DNA of 64,000 nt from Echinicola salinicaeni (GCF_014280965.1 NZ_JACODZ010000005.1:124001-188000), one strand, 5' to 3'. Shown: positions 44,436 to 53,744, counted from the stretch's first letter. Made by a program: numbers and translations. Notes: generated by a model not told the origin, from the sequence alone.

Positions 44436-44462
44436 GTACCCACCTATAGGGGTACAAAAATA
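44436..44462 (-). promoter_or_regulatory. alaS promoter -7 box and short stem at the probable start site
   Basis: On the reverse strand TATTTTTG (44462-44455) matches the -7 consensus. GTACCC and GGGTAC at the predicted transcript start can form a 6-base stem around eight bases. Confidence 0.4.
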
Positions 44463-44485
44463 GAAGAATTACCATTGATTTAATA

Positions 44486-45463
44486 ATGAGTAGGATAAAA
44501 TATTACTACGATCCAAAAACCTGTAAATACGAAAGATACACTAAAAGTAAATGGGATGTGCTTTTGGGGGTATTAGGTTTTCTTTCTCTTTCTTCCATTA
44601 CGGCAGTAGGAATCCTATTAGTCTTCAGTTATTATTTTGACAGTCCAAAGGAACTTTTGCTGAAAAAGGAAAATGAAGAGCTAAAGTTTTATTACCAAAT
44701 GATGAATACCGAAATTGACCGTCTGAACAGTATGATGGGAGATTTGAAAGATAGAGATGATAATTTGTACCGTGTCATCTTTGAATCAGAACCTATTCCT
44801 AGATCCATTAGGGAAGCTGGCTATGGAGGTAGCGACCGTTACACTGAACTAAAAGAGAAGGGCTTAAAACAAGAGCAATTGATCATAGATGTACTGGAAA
44901 AAGTAGGCAAGCTCAAAAAACAAATGTACGTGCAGTCACTTTCCTATGATGAGATAGCTGAGAAAGCACTGAATAAAGAAGAATATTGGGCATCTATACC
45001 AGCCATTCAACCTATTCACAATGAAGACCTCAACAGGTTGGCCTCTGGTTTTGGCATGAGATTGCACCCGATTCTCAAAGTAAGAAAAATGCATACGGGT
45101 ATAGATTTCTCTGCGCCAAAAGGAACTCCCGTCTATGCAACCGGAGACGGAAAAGTGGTGGAGGTTAAAACTGAATTTGGTGGTTATGGAAAATCCATCA
45201 TTATTGACCACGGTTTCGGCTTTAAAACCAGATATGGTCATTTGAATGAATTCTCAGTGAGAAAGGGCCAAACTGTCAAAAGAGGTGATGAAATAGGTAA
45301 GGTTGGAAATACAGGCTCCTCAACGGCTCCCCATGTTCATTATGAGGTAATCAAGGACAATCGAAAAATCAACCCGGTTAACTATTTCTTCAAAGACATC
45401 GAACCTTCTGAATTTGATAAAATTCTGGAACTTGCCTCCAGAGAAAACCAATCCCTATCATAA
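44486..45463 (+). CDS. M23-family metallopeptidase, membrane-anchored
   Basis: This 325-residue protein has one membrane helix (about 28-50), a coiled coil (about 55-90) and a C-terminal LytM/M23 domain. Zinc-binding motifs are HTGIDFSAPKGTPV and APHVHYEV, with GFGMRLHPILKVRKMH before them. Such proteins cut peptidoglycan cross-links or activate amidases in cell-wall growth. It is divergent from alaS, with 134 bases between them. Confidence 0.92.
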   Translation: MSRIKYYYDPKTCKYERYTKSKWDVLLGVLGFLSLSSITAVGILLVFSYYFDSPKELLLKKENEELKFYYQMMNTEIDRLNSMMGDLKDRDDNLYRVIFESEPIPRSIREAGYGGSDRYTELKEKGLKQEQLIIDVLEKVGKLKKQMYVQSLSYDEIAEKALNKEEYWASIPAIQPIHNEDLNRLASGFGMRLHPILKVRKMHTGIDFSAPKGTPVYATGDGKVVEVKTEFGGYGKSIIIDHGFGFKTRYGHLNEFSVRKGQTVKRGDEIGKVGNTGSSTAPHVHYEVIKDNRKINPVNYFFKDIEPSEFDKILELASRENQSLS

Positions 45464-45484
45464 ATCAAAAGATTTCAAAGACAT

Positions 45485-45527
45485 AAAAATCCCCAGCAGT
45501 TTACAGATATAATTGCTGGGGATTTTT
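45485..45527. terminator. Terminator between the M23 peptidase and a small membrane protein gene
   Basis: AAAAATCCCCAGCA and TGCTGGGGATTTTT form a perfect 14-base stem. It serves both convergent genes. Confidence 0.9.
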
Positions 45528-45528
45528 C

Positions 45529-45747
45529 TTAATAGATTAAATAAACCGCTACAAAGGCAATGATGTAACCACCCAAAAAACAAAAAAAGAAGGGTTCGGA
45601 TAATCGTAGCTTTTTATAGTCGGGCCAATGCTGATGCGAGTATTTGTAGCTTAACTTTCTAAAATACTTTTCTGGATAAAATGACAATAAGCTCAGTCCA
45701 AATAGCAGGGTCAGAGTTATCAGGGTAAACGCTATCTCCATGTCCAT
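45529..45747 (-). CDS. Small membrane protein of unknown function
   Basis: This 72-residue product has two membrane helices (about 4-24 and 52-71) and a basic aromatic middle (YPEKYFRKLSYKYSHQHWPDYKKL). I recognise no family. The terminator at its end supports a real gene. Confidence 0.6.
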   Translation of the reverse strand: MDMEIAFTLITLTLLFGLSLLSFYPEKYFRKLSYKYSHQHWPDYKKLRLSEPFFFCFLGGYIIAFVAVYLIY

Positions 45748-45864
45748 TTAACTTTTCATCAAGTTACATTTCTTTTGAGATTAGCCCTAATATCAAGCCC
45801 CTAAATTAAGCAAAGATTAAGCGAAAGTTACCATTAATTAATATACAAAAATCAATTACCTAAC

Positions 45865-46890
45865 TCATTGTTTTTTAACTGATTCCCTAACGATCAAATC
45901 AGCATTAAGTACTACCCTTTCATTGGGACTTTCCATGCCATTATTGATTTTATTCAAAAGTAATTGCATGGCCTTTTCCCCTATCTCATAACCTGGCTGG
46001 TCTACTGTACAAAGTGTCGGACTTACTATTTCTCCCAATTTCCAATTACTGAACCCTATGATGCCAACTTCATCTGGAACTTTAATATCTTTTTCACGCA
46101 AATACTTCATTACCCCCAGTGCCACCAAATCAGTGACACAGAAAAAAGCATCTGGTGGTTCGGGAAGGCTCATTAATTCTTGGGCAAAATGGAATCCCTC
46201 GTCTTCAGTCAATAAATCACAAACTTTAACGTAATCCTCATTAACACTTTGCCCGTGTTTTTCAAGGGCCTCAGCATAGCCTCGATAGCGCTCGTTTGAG
46301 TGTTGTACAATCAACCTTCCTCTAATATGAGCGATTCTTTTATATCCCAAATCAAGCAAATAACTTACTGCCTGATATGCTCCTGCATAATCATTGACAA
46401 TTACCTTGGGCGTATCAAATTGATCACTTATTTTATCTACCTGAATCACCGGTATATCTGCTGCGATAAAATCTTTCAGGTGGCTGACTTCATCTGTTTC
46501 ATTGGACAAAGAAATAATCACTCCATCCACCCGGCTATTCAATAGCGCCTTGGCCACTTTCTTTTCATCATCGACGTGTTCATTGGATTGGCAAATCATC
46601 ACATTATAACCATATTCATTGGCCTCCTTGATTACCCCACTGATAATGGTAGAAAAAAACTGGTGTACCAGCTCGGGAATGACCAATCCAATATTATAAG
46701 TTTTACTCTTGCGAAAATTAACAGCGAGTAGATTGGGGACATAATGGTGTTTGTCCGCATAATCCTTCACCAACTTAATGGTTTCCTTACTTATATCAGG
46801 ATGTGACTTTAAAGCCCTGGATACCGTAGAAACTGCCAATCCTAATTCCTTGGCAATGTCCTTTAGAGTTAATTGATGCTTTTCCGACAT
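45865..46890 (-). CDS. LacI-family transcriptional regulator, orphan
   Basis: This 341-residue protein has an N-terminal helix-turn-helix (TLKDIAKELGLAVSTVSRALKSHPDIS), a hinge (HHYVPNLLAVNFRKSK) and a sugar-binding-type effector domain (GLVIPELVHQFFSTIISG, NDYAGAYQAV, LIVRES). No sugar-utilisation genes adjoin it. An operator of the same type as the pectin operators lies upstream at 47145-47160, so it may regulate itself or cross-talk with the pectin regulator, its paralogue at 10557. Confidence 0.9.
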   Translation of the reverse strand: MSEKHQLTLKDIAKELGLAVSTVSRALKSHPDISKETIKLVKDYADKHHYVPNLLAVNFRKSKTYNIGLVIPELVHQFFSTIISGVIKEANEYGYNVMICQSNEHVDDEKKVAKALLNSRVDGVIISLSNETDEVSHLKDFIAADIPVIQVDKISDQFDTPKVIVNDYAGAYQAVSYLLDLGYKRIAHIRGRLIVQHSNERYRGYAEALEKHGQSVNEDYVKVCDLLTEDEGFHFAQELMSLPEPPDAFFCVTDLVALGVMKYLREKDIKVPDEVGIIGFSNWKLGEIVSPTLCTVDQPGYEIGEKAMQLLLNKINNGMESPNERVVLNADLIVRESVKKQ

Positions 46891-46908
46891 GAACTTACTT
46901 TAGTTTAT

Positions 46909-46916
46909 CAAATCTA
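46909..46916 (-). promoter_or_regulatory. Probable -7 box for the orphan lacI gene
   Basis: On the reverse strand TAGATTTG matches TAnnTTTG, 18 bases before the start codon. Confidence 0.4.
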
Positions 46917-47144
46917 AAAATTTCTTGCGAGTATTTATCCTGTCTGTCATTAAGCTGATATTAGAGATATAATTGAACAATCAATATTTTTTAATCGATC
47001 ACAATATATTCCAAGTATTTTGGGTGATTTCCTTTAACTAAACAAGCAGGACAAAACTAATTTTAACATACATATTCCCCCGCATTTAAACAAAACTCCA
47101 TCTAATTAATTTAGAATACATTTAAATAGCACTCACGAAATTGA

Positions 47145-47160
47145 TTGCACAAACGATTGC
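47145..47160. promoter_or_regulatory. LacI-type operator upstream of the orphan lacI gene
   Basis: TTGCACAAACGATTGC differs from the susC-upstream operator TTGCGCAATCGATTGC at only two positions. It lies between the divergent lacI and histidine kinase genes. Confidence 0.55.
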
Positions 47161-47252
47161 GAGAATGTCGCGCTTGCATATACCCCATATTTTGAAGTAC
47201 ATTAGTAAACCTGAATTCAAAATATTTAAATCATACCTATCAAACCCCTATG

Positions 47253-47279
47253 AGGTGACCAATTGGTCACCTTTTTTTA
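47253..47279 (+). terminator. Perfect 20-base palindrome with T-run, orphan terminator
   Basis: AGGTGACCAATTGGTCACCT (47253-47272) is a perfect palindrome followed by a run of T. It looks like an intrinsic terminator on the rightward strand, but no rightward gene precedes it. A possible promoter for a short transcript lies at 47174-47205 (TTG, 21 bases, TACATTAG). Confidence 0.6.
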
Positions 47280-47310
47280 TCCCATTTATACAAGGCTTGA
47301 TCACATTTTT

Positions 47311-47341
47311 TTGTTGAAGCTTACTGCAGTCCCTATCATTG
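47311..47341 (+). promoter_or_regulatory. Probable promoter of the LytS-type kinase gene
   Basis: TTG (47311-47313), a 20-base spacer and TATCATTG (one mismatch to TAnnTTTG) fit a promoter starting near 47348. It lies downstream of the orphan terminator, so the kinase is transcribed independently. Confidence 0.4.
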
Positions 47342-47366
47342 CCCTAGTATTATTTAAACAAACACC

Positions 47367-48794
47367 ATGAAAGAGAAATTATTAAATTTTAGACCTATTG
47401 AGCTATGGCTAGTGGCCATTGCATTTTTCTTCATCATCTTATCCAATATCCTTGGAGCCAAAGTTGGATTGGACTATCTCAATCACGACCACAGTGATAT
47501 GGCAAGGTACCTGGCTTATATATTCATACCTTCTATTATGTTTGTGGCATTTTACCTTATGCATATGAAGGTCATCCCTATTTACCATAAGGAGAAGAAA
47601 ATATGGAAGTTAATTTTATTCGGCGCTCTATTGTTTTTCAGCTCATGGTTTTTAGTAGGAGCCTTTTATGTTGGTGCTGATTTTGGAAGAGATATATTTG
47701 TTCCATTTTATTTTTCCGGAATAGCCCTATATATTAGTTACTTTATCGTGGTCAGCTTTTTCAAAAACCTAACTTTAAACAGTAATACCCCCAACTACCT
47801 TAGCTATAATATATTAAGGCTTTCCACTGCCTATATTTTCCTTTGTATATTTTTATTCAAATTCCATCGGTTTTTCCACTTTTTCATTACCATTATTTAC
47901 CTATTCGTCATTCCATCCCTGCTAATAATCCTATTATATAATTATTTCTTGGTGTATAGGAACAGGGAATTGGGAAAGGTGAAATTGGCCAAATTCTATT
48001 ATTGGTTTTTACCTTCATTGGTTGCCTTGATTTTTATCTTCATTACGGGCGTGTCTGAAGAAGAGGAGGCACTCATTGTTGGTTTTGTAGCCATCCTCGC
48101 CTTGATGCTAGTCATCAATCCAGTTTCTAACGCCTTGTTCAAGAAATATCAACATTATATTGAAACGTTGGATAACCTGAATATCCAGCTTGAAGAAAAA
48201 ACAACTGATCTCAAACAACTCAGAAATCAAATCAATCCACACTTCCTCTTTAATGCCCTGAATACCATTTATGGAATCTCTCTTCAAGAAAATGCAGAGA
48301 AAACAGCCGAAAGTGTCCAAAAGCTGGGGGATATGATGCGATTTATGCTGCATGAAAATACCCAAGACAGTATTCCGTTAAACAGGGAAATCGATTATTT
48401 GATCAATTATGTGGACCTACAGGAACTAAGGATTCAAGAGCAGGAAAACATAGAAATACTCTTCAGCAGAAATGAGGATCATTGTAAAGGAAGCATTGCC
48501 CCTATGTTATTGATTCCTTTTATAGAAAATGCCTTTAAACATGGCATTAGTCTGCAAAAAAAATCCTGGGTCAAAATCAATATGAGATGCTTGGAAGGCT
48601 CACTTCACTTGGACATCAACAACAGTATACACCGCAAAAGCACAGAGGACCCTGAGCATTCCCCTTCAGGAATAGGCCTGCAAAATGTAAAACAAAGGTT
48701 AAAACTGCTCTATCCGGATAAGCATGAGCTGGTTATAAGAGAAAATGATCTGGAATATTTCGTACATTTATCCATTCAATTGACAAAAAGCTAA
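47367..48794 (+). CDS. LytS/YehU-type membrane sensor histidine kinase
   Basis: This 475-residue protein has about eight membrane helices in residues 10-255, a short coiled coil and a His_kinase (PF06580-type) domain. The phospho-accepting His292 lies in NQINPHFLFNALNT. The ATPase part has LIPFIENAFKHG and GIGLQNVKQRL. The membrane part is not a recognised sensor domain. Its stop overlaps the start of the response regulator by one base, so the two form an operon. Confidence 0.92.
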   Translation: MKEKLLNFRPIELWLVAIAFFFIILSNILGAKVGLDYLNHDHSDMARYLAYIFIPSIMFVAFYLMHMKVIPIYHKEKKIWKLILFGALLFFSSWFLVGAFYVGADFGRDIFVPFYFSGIALYISYFIVVSFFKNLTLNSNTPNYLSYNILRLSTAYIFLCIFLFKFHRFFHFFITIIYLFVIPSLLIILLYNYFLVYRNRELGKVKLAKFYYWFLPSLVALIFIFITGVSEEEEALIVGFVAILALMLVINPVSNALFKKYQHYIETLDNLNIQLEEKTTDLKQLRNQINPHFLFNALNTIYGISLQENAEKTAESVQKLGDMMRFMLHENTQDSIPLNREIDYLINYVDLQELRIQEQENIEILFSRNEDHCKGSIAPMLLIPFIENAFKHGISLQKKSWVKINMRCLEGSLHLDINNSIHRKSTEDPEHSPSGIGLQNVKQRLKLLYPDKHELVIRENDLEYFVHLSIQLTKS

Positions 48795-49471
48795 TGTTAA
48801 AAGCCATAGCCATAGATGATGAACCCCTTGCCTTGGAAGTGATAAAAAGCCATGCTTCCAAGGTCAACTTTATCCAACTTGAAAAATTATTCACCAATGC
48901 CTTTGAAGCCTTGGATTATCTCCAAGACAACCCCATAGACCTGATATTCCTGGATATAAAAATGCCTGATATATCAGGGACGGAATTTGCAATACTCCCA
49001 GCCAATAAACCAATGATTGTCTTCACCACTGCCTATTCTGAGCATGCAGTAAAAAGCTTTGAGTTGGACGCAATTGATTATCTGTTGAAACCGTTTTCCT
49101 TGGCCAGATTTACTAAAGCCTGTACCAAAGCTAACGAGCTATGGATGTTAAAAAATGGCAAGGAAACCGAAAAGACTTCCATATTTTTAAAAACTGGCTA
49201 CGAACAGATAAAAGTACAATTGAGCGAGATTCTATTTTTGGAAGCTGCAGGAAATTACGTCACCTTCCAAACTAATGAAAACAAAATCATGAGCAGGATG
49301 ACTTTTCAGGAAGCTGAAAAATTACTGCCTGATTCCTTCTTTAGAATTCACCGATCCTTTATCGTTCATAAAGACAAAATTGAAAAAATCGAGAGACATC
49401 AGGTTACCATTGGAAAACACAAAATACCTATTGGAAGTAATTATGCTGGAAACCTTGAATCAGTCAATTAA
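48794..49471 (+). CDS. LytTR-family response regulator
   Basis: This 225-residue protein has a receiver domain with acidic DDE at 8-10, phospho-acceptor Asp54 in FLDIKMPD and lysine in YLLKPF. A LytTR DNA-binding domain follows from about 125 (ILFLEAAGNYVTFQT, FFRIHRSFIVHKDKIEKIERHQVTIG). It pairs with the upstream kinase. Target genes are not evident. Confidence 0.94.
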   Translation: MLKAIAIDDEPLALEVIKSHASKVNFIQLEKLFTNAFEALDYLQDNPIDLIFLDIKMPDISGTEFAILPANKPMIVFTTAYSEHAVKSFELDAIDYLLKPFSLARFTKACTKANELWMLKNGKETEKTSIFLKTGYEQIKVQLSEILFLEAAGNYVTFQTNENKIMSRMTFQEAEKLLPDSFFRIHRSFIVHKDKIEKIERHQVTIGKHKIPIGSNYAGNLESVN

Positions 49472-49515
49472 TCAAAATGGTCACCTTGGAGAATCAAGCT
49501 GGCCATTTTGATTAA
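49468..49515. terminator. Stem-loop after the LytTR operon
   Basis: TTAATCAAAATGG and CCATTTTGATTAA are perfect 13-base arms with an inner CTTG/CAAG stem. It partly overlaps the last codons and probably ends both this operon and the leftward lipoprotein gene. Confidence 0.6.
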
Positions 49516-49535
49516 AACAATATTATTACAACCTA

Positions 49536-49887
49536 TTAATAAGTTGAACAGTCAATTGCAGCTACTGCTTGTTCAGCTTCCTCGACCGCATCTTCCCACT
49601 CTTGTTTATTTGCACCTGTAAGGGCATTACAATTCCCATAAGGTTTTATTGCATTGATATATACCTGATAAGCATCCTTATAAGCTTCGCATGTTGTGGC
49701 ATTAGGAGACATGCCAAATTCCTGAGAGGCTTCAACTATAAGATCGGATTCTGTTTGTAACTCTGATGCCCAGGCTGTAGAACAATTGGGTTCATCATCA
49801 TCAGATCCACAAGCTGAAATCACCAAAATAGAGGTCAAAAAAAAACAGACCGAACAGCAAGAGGTTCTTGATTTTTAAATTTTTCAT
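49536..49887 (-). pseudogene. Small lipoprotein gene with a frameshift in a nine-base homopolymer
   Basis: From the ATG at 49887 the frame reads MKNLKIKNLLLFGLFFF and then leaves the lipoprotein frame inside nine consecutive T (A at 49837-49845 on the forward strand), ending soon at a stop. With eight T the frame would continue as FFLTSILVISACGSDDDEP, a good lipoprotein signal with lipobox ISAC, giving 116 residues. The body (to DCSTY) has four cysteines after the lipid cysteine and is rich in acidic residues. The tract could be phase-variable, read through by slippage, or a sequencing error. The function is unknown. Confidence 0.7.
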
Positions 49888-49979
49888 AATAAAAAAGGTT
49901 TATGGTTATAGAAACAGGTTAAAATAAAATACATTTTATATATCCTAAATACATTTTTAATGATTCATAAGCAATGTTA

Positions 49980-51242
49980 TTACTTAAAACTATCAAACCT
50001 TTTACCTCTTCGTTTTAATAGGTATTTTAACCTGGCCAAAGTGTGTTTTGGAATCACCCTGTAGGAAAGTAGAATAACAATGCCTAAAATGACAATTAAA
50101 AAAACAAAGATGCCATCAAAATCTGACCCAATATCAAGAAACAGCCCAAAAACTGCCGGACCAACGGCTGAGCTCAAGACCATAATAGAAGTAAATAAAC
50201 TACGGACTGAACCGATCGACCTGGCCCCAAAAAACTCCACTTGCAAAGCAGATTTCAAGGCACCTCCAAAACCTGAAGATGCCCCCATTAAAATCATATA
50301 TGGAATAACAGCCCATGAAGCATCAACTATCCAAACTATAATAATTGCTAATAAAAAAGGAATCAAATAATATGGAAAAAACAGCTTTGCACTGTATTTA
50401 TCGATTAAGGGCCCAGCAAACAATATAAACAAAGACCCAGCAACAGCATAAAAACTTAATCCCAAAGCCATCCATTCCGCAGACCAACCCTTGAATTCTG
50501 CCAAAGAAAACTGGTAGAAAAAAAGGCCGGTCACTGTAAAAGAAAGGATAAACATATTGGGAGCAAGCAACCAAAAATTACGAGTCCCCAATATTTCCTT
50601 TTGAGACATCAATTCATCATGATCACTATTTTTCTCAGCTTCTCCTTTATCCTTTACCTTTAAATCCTGCTTCCTAAGTACAAAGGATAAATATCCTATT
50701 AAAAGAACAAATACAATGGCTGCATTGATTATTAATGAATTCCTCCAACCATAGGTTTGAATAATGCCAAGAATAATCAGCGGCAAGACGGCCTGCCCCA
50801 GTGGATGCCCTAATGAAGCCAAACTGATGGCTTTACCCCTACCTTCTAAAAAATACTTTGACATGGAAGTGATGGAAATATGACTAAAAAGCCCCTGCCC
50901 TGCCAATCTCAAGCCAAAAAATGCCAATGGCAATAAAAACCAATAGGGGTTTATGGACATGAGCAACAGAGCAAGAATAAATAAGCCCATGGCAAATAAA
51001 GTGTATCTTTTTATGGGTACAGTATCAATATATTTCCCCAAATAAGGGATTACTGCAGCACTGGCAATTGTTGCAATCATATAAAAGACACTTATTTCAG
51101 CATTGGAAAGACTGAAGTCTTCGAGTAGAAAAGGGATATACAAACCCAATAAAAAGGTTTGTCCATAGCTGGACAAAAAAGTCATCATGACACCAAAAAT
51201 CAATAACCGGCTATTCGTTTTTATGAATTGAAAATAATTCAT
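49980..51242 (-). CDS. Major facilitator superfamily transporter
   Basis: This 420-residue protein has about 12 membrane helices with a cytoplasmic loop near 195-215 (LKVKDKGEAEKNSDHDE). It resembles the MFS group with the oxalate/formate antiporter-like layout (FFGLRLAGQGLFSHISITSMSKYF, GRGKAISLASLGHPLGQ). The substrate is unknown. A -7-like box on the reverse strand lies at 51310-51303. It is the only full-size gene on this strand here. Confidence 0.85.
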   Translation of the reverse strand: MNYFQFIKTNSRLLIFGVMMTFLSSYGQTFLLGLYIPFLLEDFSLSNAEISVFYMIATIASAAVIPYLGKYIDTVPIKRYTLFAMGLFILALLLMSINPYWFLLPLAFFGLRLAGQGLFSHISITSMSKYFLEGRGKAISLASLGHPLGQAVLPLIILGIIQTYGWRNSLIINAAIVFVLLIGYLSFVLRKQDLKVKDKGEAEKNSDHDELMSQKEILGTRNFWLLAPNMFILSFTVTGLFFYQFSLAEFKGWSAEWMALGLSFYAVAGSLFILFAGPLIDKYSAKLFFPYYLIPFLLAIIIVWIVDASWAVIPYMILMGASSGFGGALKSALQVEFFGARSIGSVRSLFTSIMVLSSAVGPAVFGLFLDIGSDFDGIFVFLIVILGIVILLSYRVIPKHTLARLKYLLKRRGKRFDSFK

Positions 51243-51450
51243 TAGGATGGACCAAAGTAAAAAGGGTGAATACTTATTTTAACAGTAATTTTCTTTCGAG
51301 TCCAAAACTATATTGCAAATCCCAAAGAACATGAGAACAATCCATAAACTTGAGGAAAAAATCCTTATTCCCATGAAATATTGAGGAAAGCCTAAAAATC
51401 TCCTAAGATTTGCGTTAATTTGAATTGTAAAAAAAATTATAAAAGACAAC

Positions 51451-51885
51451 ATGCAAACAGGATTTCAACACCTTCATTCCGGAATGGCTTATTTGGTCAT
51501 TGCGGGTCTGGCCATTGTTTTTATTTATGCCTTAATCGGTGCTTTGGGCAATAAAGAATTTACTGATAAAAGCCGCAAATTTGGTTTGATCGGCCTGATT
51601 CCAGCTCATATACAATTGATCGTGGGAATAGGCATCTACTTCATCAGCCCCTTGGGTTTTTCTAATTTATCTGGAGGAAATGCTATGGGAGACGCTACCA
51701 GTCGACTATATGCCATGGAACATCCCGTGATAAACATCATTGCCATCATCTTGATTACGGTAGGTTATAGCAGGGCTAAAAAATTAACCAACAGCAAAGC
51801 AAGGTATAGAAGTCTATATATGTTCTATGGAATTGCCCTAATCTTAATCCTTTCAAGAATCCCTTGGAATGCTTGGTTGGCATAA
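51451..51885 (+). CDS. Four-helix membrane protein, putative cytochrome b-like
   Basis: This 144-residue protein has four membrane helices. Histidines lie at or in the membrane segments (FQHLHSGMAYLV, IPAHIQLIVGIGIYF, MEHPVINIIAI), which suggests haem or quinone binding, though no family-defining motif is complete. Homologues in Bacteroidota are often labelled cytochrome b; I treat that as unproven. It is monocistronic with a terminator after it. Confidence 0.7.
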   Translation: MQTGFQHLHSGMAYLVIAGLAIVFIYALIGALGNKEFTDKSRKFGLIGLIPAHIQLIVGIGIYFISPLGFSNLSGGNAMGDATSRLYAMEHPVINIIAIILITVGYSRAKKLTNSKARYRSLYMFYGIALILILSRIPWNAWLA

Positions 51886-51980
51886 AATATCAAACAGATT
51901 AAATTTTGTCTATCTGATAAAGAAAAAATTAACAGATTGATTTTCTTGGATTAATAATCAGTCCATTATTACTAAATTAG

Positions 51981-52018
51981 AAAAAGCCTCTATCGATTAA
52001 TCGGTACAGGCTTTTTTT
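51981..52018 (+). terminator. Terminator downstream of the four-helix membrane protein gene
   Basis: AAAAAGCCT and AGGCTTTTT enclose an inner ATCGAT-type stem and end in a T-run. Confidence 0.85.
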
Positions 52019-52084
52019 CTGACTTAGTAGAAATTAAAATCCGAATAACCTATTAGTAAAAAAGACCTCCCAAAGGAGATAAGA

Positions 52085-52288
52085 TCAATCTTCCTCGATT
52101 ATATTCTTCACTCTTCCCACTTCACCTGTATCCAATTGGACTTTTATTCCATGTGGGTGGTTCGCAGACTTGGTCAATATCCGCTTGACCAAGCCATCAG
52201 TGAGCTCACCTGTTCTTTGATGGTGCTTTTGCACGATCTCAACAAAGTCCCCTATTTTTATGTCTTTTCTATTTCTACCGTCAGGCAT
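52085..52288 (-). CDS. YwbE family protein (DUF2196)
   Basis: This 67-residue protein matches the YwbE family along its length (RKDIKIGDFVEIVQKHHQRTGELTDGLVKRILTKSANHPHGIKVQL, then GEVGRVKNI). The domain looks like a small basic beta barrel of nucleic-acid-binding type. Its function is not established. Confidence 0.9.
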   Translation of the reverse strand: MPDGRNRKDIKIGDFVEIVQKHHQRTGELTDGLVKRILTKSANHPHGIKVQLDTGEVGRVKNIIEED

Positions 52289-52598
52289 GATTGTATTTAA
52301 ATAATTTTAATATGATTACCCATTTTAACACCAGTAAACTTATTTCTCACAGCCTGTCCAGATTTATCGGGAGATTCCACGGATCTACACAGATTTAAAT
52401 TAGTATTTCTGAGAGATATGTATTCTCTTAATAGGGAATGTTTTGAATGGTAAAACTTGCTGGTGCAATTGCGGATATAAATTAATTTTAATATCTCCTC
52501 TGCAAACATAAGGAACAATTGGACGAAATAAAGCAAATTAACAGTATTCTATTTATTGTAAAATCGAACCATTAATTACTATATAGCTTATATTGTAA
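52289..52598. other. Non-coding interval between the ywbE and cfa genes
   Basis: This 310-base interval between two leftward genes has one leftward frame (52297-52536), but it has no recognisable domain and looks spurious. No clear hairpin or promoter was found. Confidence 0.45.
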
Positions 52599-53744
52599 TT
52601 ATTTTTCACTAATAGGGTCTTTACACAAATCCCTAACTGCCCTGTACTCTCCCTTAAAAGTATCCTTAACCATAATAATCTGCCATAAATGATTTTGACG
52701 AGATCGAAAAGAACCCGCACAACAGCTCAGATAATATTCCCACATCCTGTAAAATCGATCATCATACCCCCGCTTTAAAGAATCCCAGGCGGCTTTAAAC
52801 CTGTCCAGCCATGCCATAAGCGTATAATCATAGTAAAGTCCAAAGTTGTGCCAATCTTCAATTTGAAAAAATCCCTCCATCGCCCTAGTAAGCTGTGCTG
52901 CTGAAGGAATTAAACTATTTGGAAAAATATATTTGTCAATCCAAGGATCTGTTATTTCAAAAGCCTCATATTTCCCAATAGTATGAAGAAGGCTAATTCC
53001 ATCATCTTTTAGGTTTCTATGCACAACTTCCATGTACTTTCGATGGTTTTTCACCCCCACATGTTCCATCATCCCTATAGATAAAATTCTATCAAATGAT
53101 TCATCAATCCCCCTATAATCCTGCAAACGTATCTCCACATCCAAATCTCTGCAATGTATCCTAGCCAACTCAGCCTGTTTTTCAGACAGTGTCAAACCAA
53201 CTACACTTACCTGATAATTTTTAGCGGCATAGGCAGCAAATCCACCCCATCCACAACCTATGTCCAGCACCCTCATCCCCGGGGATAACTTTAGTTTTTG
53301 ACATATCAGTTCAAGTTTTTTCTCCTGTGCATCATCCAAATCCCTTGCATCTTCCCAGTAAGCACAACTGTACATCATATGCTTATCCAACATTTTCTCA
53401 TATAATTCATTACCAATATTATAATGTTGGATGATTATATTTTTAGACTGGTTGATGGTCTGTAAATTAAATAGTTTGGCCTTGATCCCCTGCCAAATCA
53501 TCTTAAAATTCCCTTTGATTTTTTGATGTAATCTTGCTCTCAATAACTTATTAAAAAATTCATCCAAAGCTTCACATTCCCACCAACCATCCATATAAGA
53601 CTCACCCAAACCTAAAGAACCTTGACCGAGCACCCTTTTATAAAAGCGTTGGTCTTTTACATGAATATCATACGGAGCTGATCCGTTAACACAAATACCT
53701 GCATTCGCTAAAAGTTCCTGAATCGTCTTTTGATAAACATCCAT
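52599..53744 (-). CDS. cfa: Cyclopropane-fatty-acyl-phospholipid synthase
   Basis: This 381-residue SAM-dependent enzyme converts unsaturated acyl chains of phospholipids into cyclopropane chains. It follows E. coli Cfa in length and motifs: GLGESYMDGWWECEALDEFF, HYNIGNELYEKMLDKHMMYSCAYW, LDIGCGWGGFAAYAA (SAM site), SIGMMEHVGVKNHRKYM, KYIFPNSLIPS and WHNFGLYYDYTLMAW. It appears monocistronic. Confidence 0.95.
   Translation of the reverse strand: MDVYQKTIQELLANAGICVNGSAPYDIHVKDQRFYKRVLGQGSLGLGESYMDGWWECEALDEFFNKLLRARLHQKIKGNFKMIWQGIKAKLFNLQTINQSKNIIIQHYNIGNELYEKMLDKHMMYSCAYWEDARDLDDAQEKKLELICQKLKLSPGMRVLDIGCGWGGFAAYAAKNYQVSVVGLTLSEKQAELARIHCRDLDVEIRLQDYRGIDESFDRILSIGMMEHVGVKNHRKYMEVVHRNLKDDGISLLHTIGKYEAFEITDPWIDKYIFPNSLIPSAAQLTRAMEGFFQIEDWHNFGLYYDYTLMAWLDRFKAAWDSLKRGYDDRFYRMWEYYLSCCAGSFRSRQNHLWQIIMVKDTFKGEYRAVRDLCKDPISEK

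Noticed and set aside
52297-52536. Leftward 79-residue frame between the ywbE and cfa genes
   Set aside because: No domain, no signal, mixed composition and no supporting promoter or terminator.
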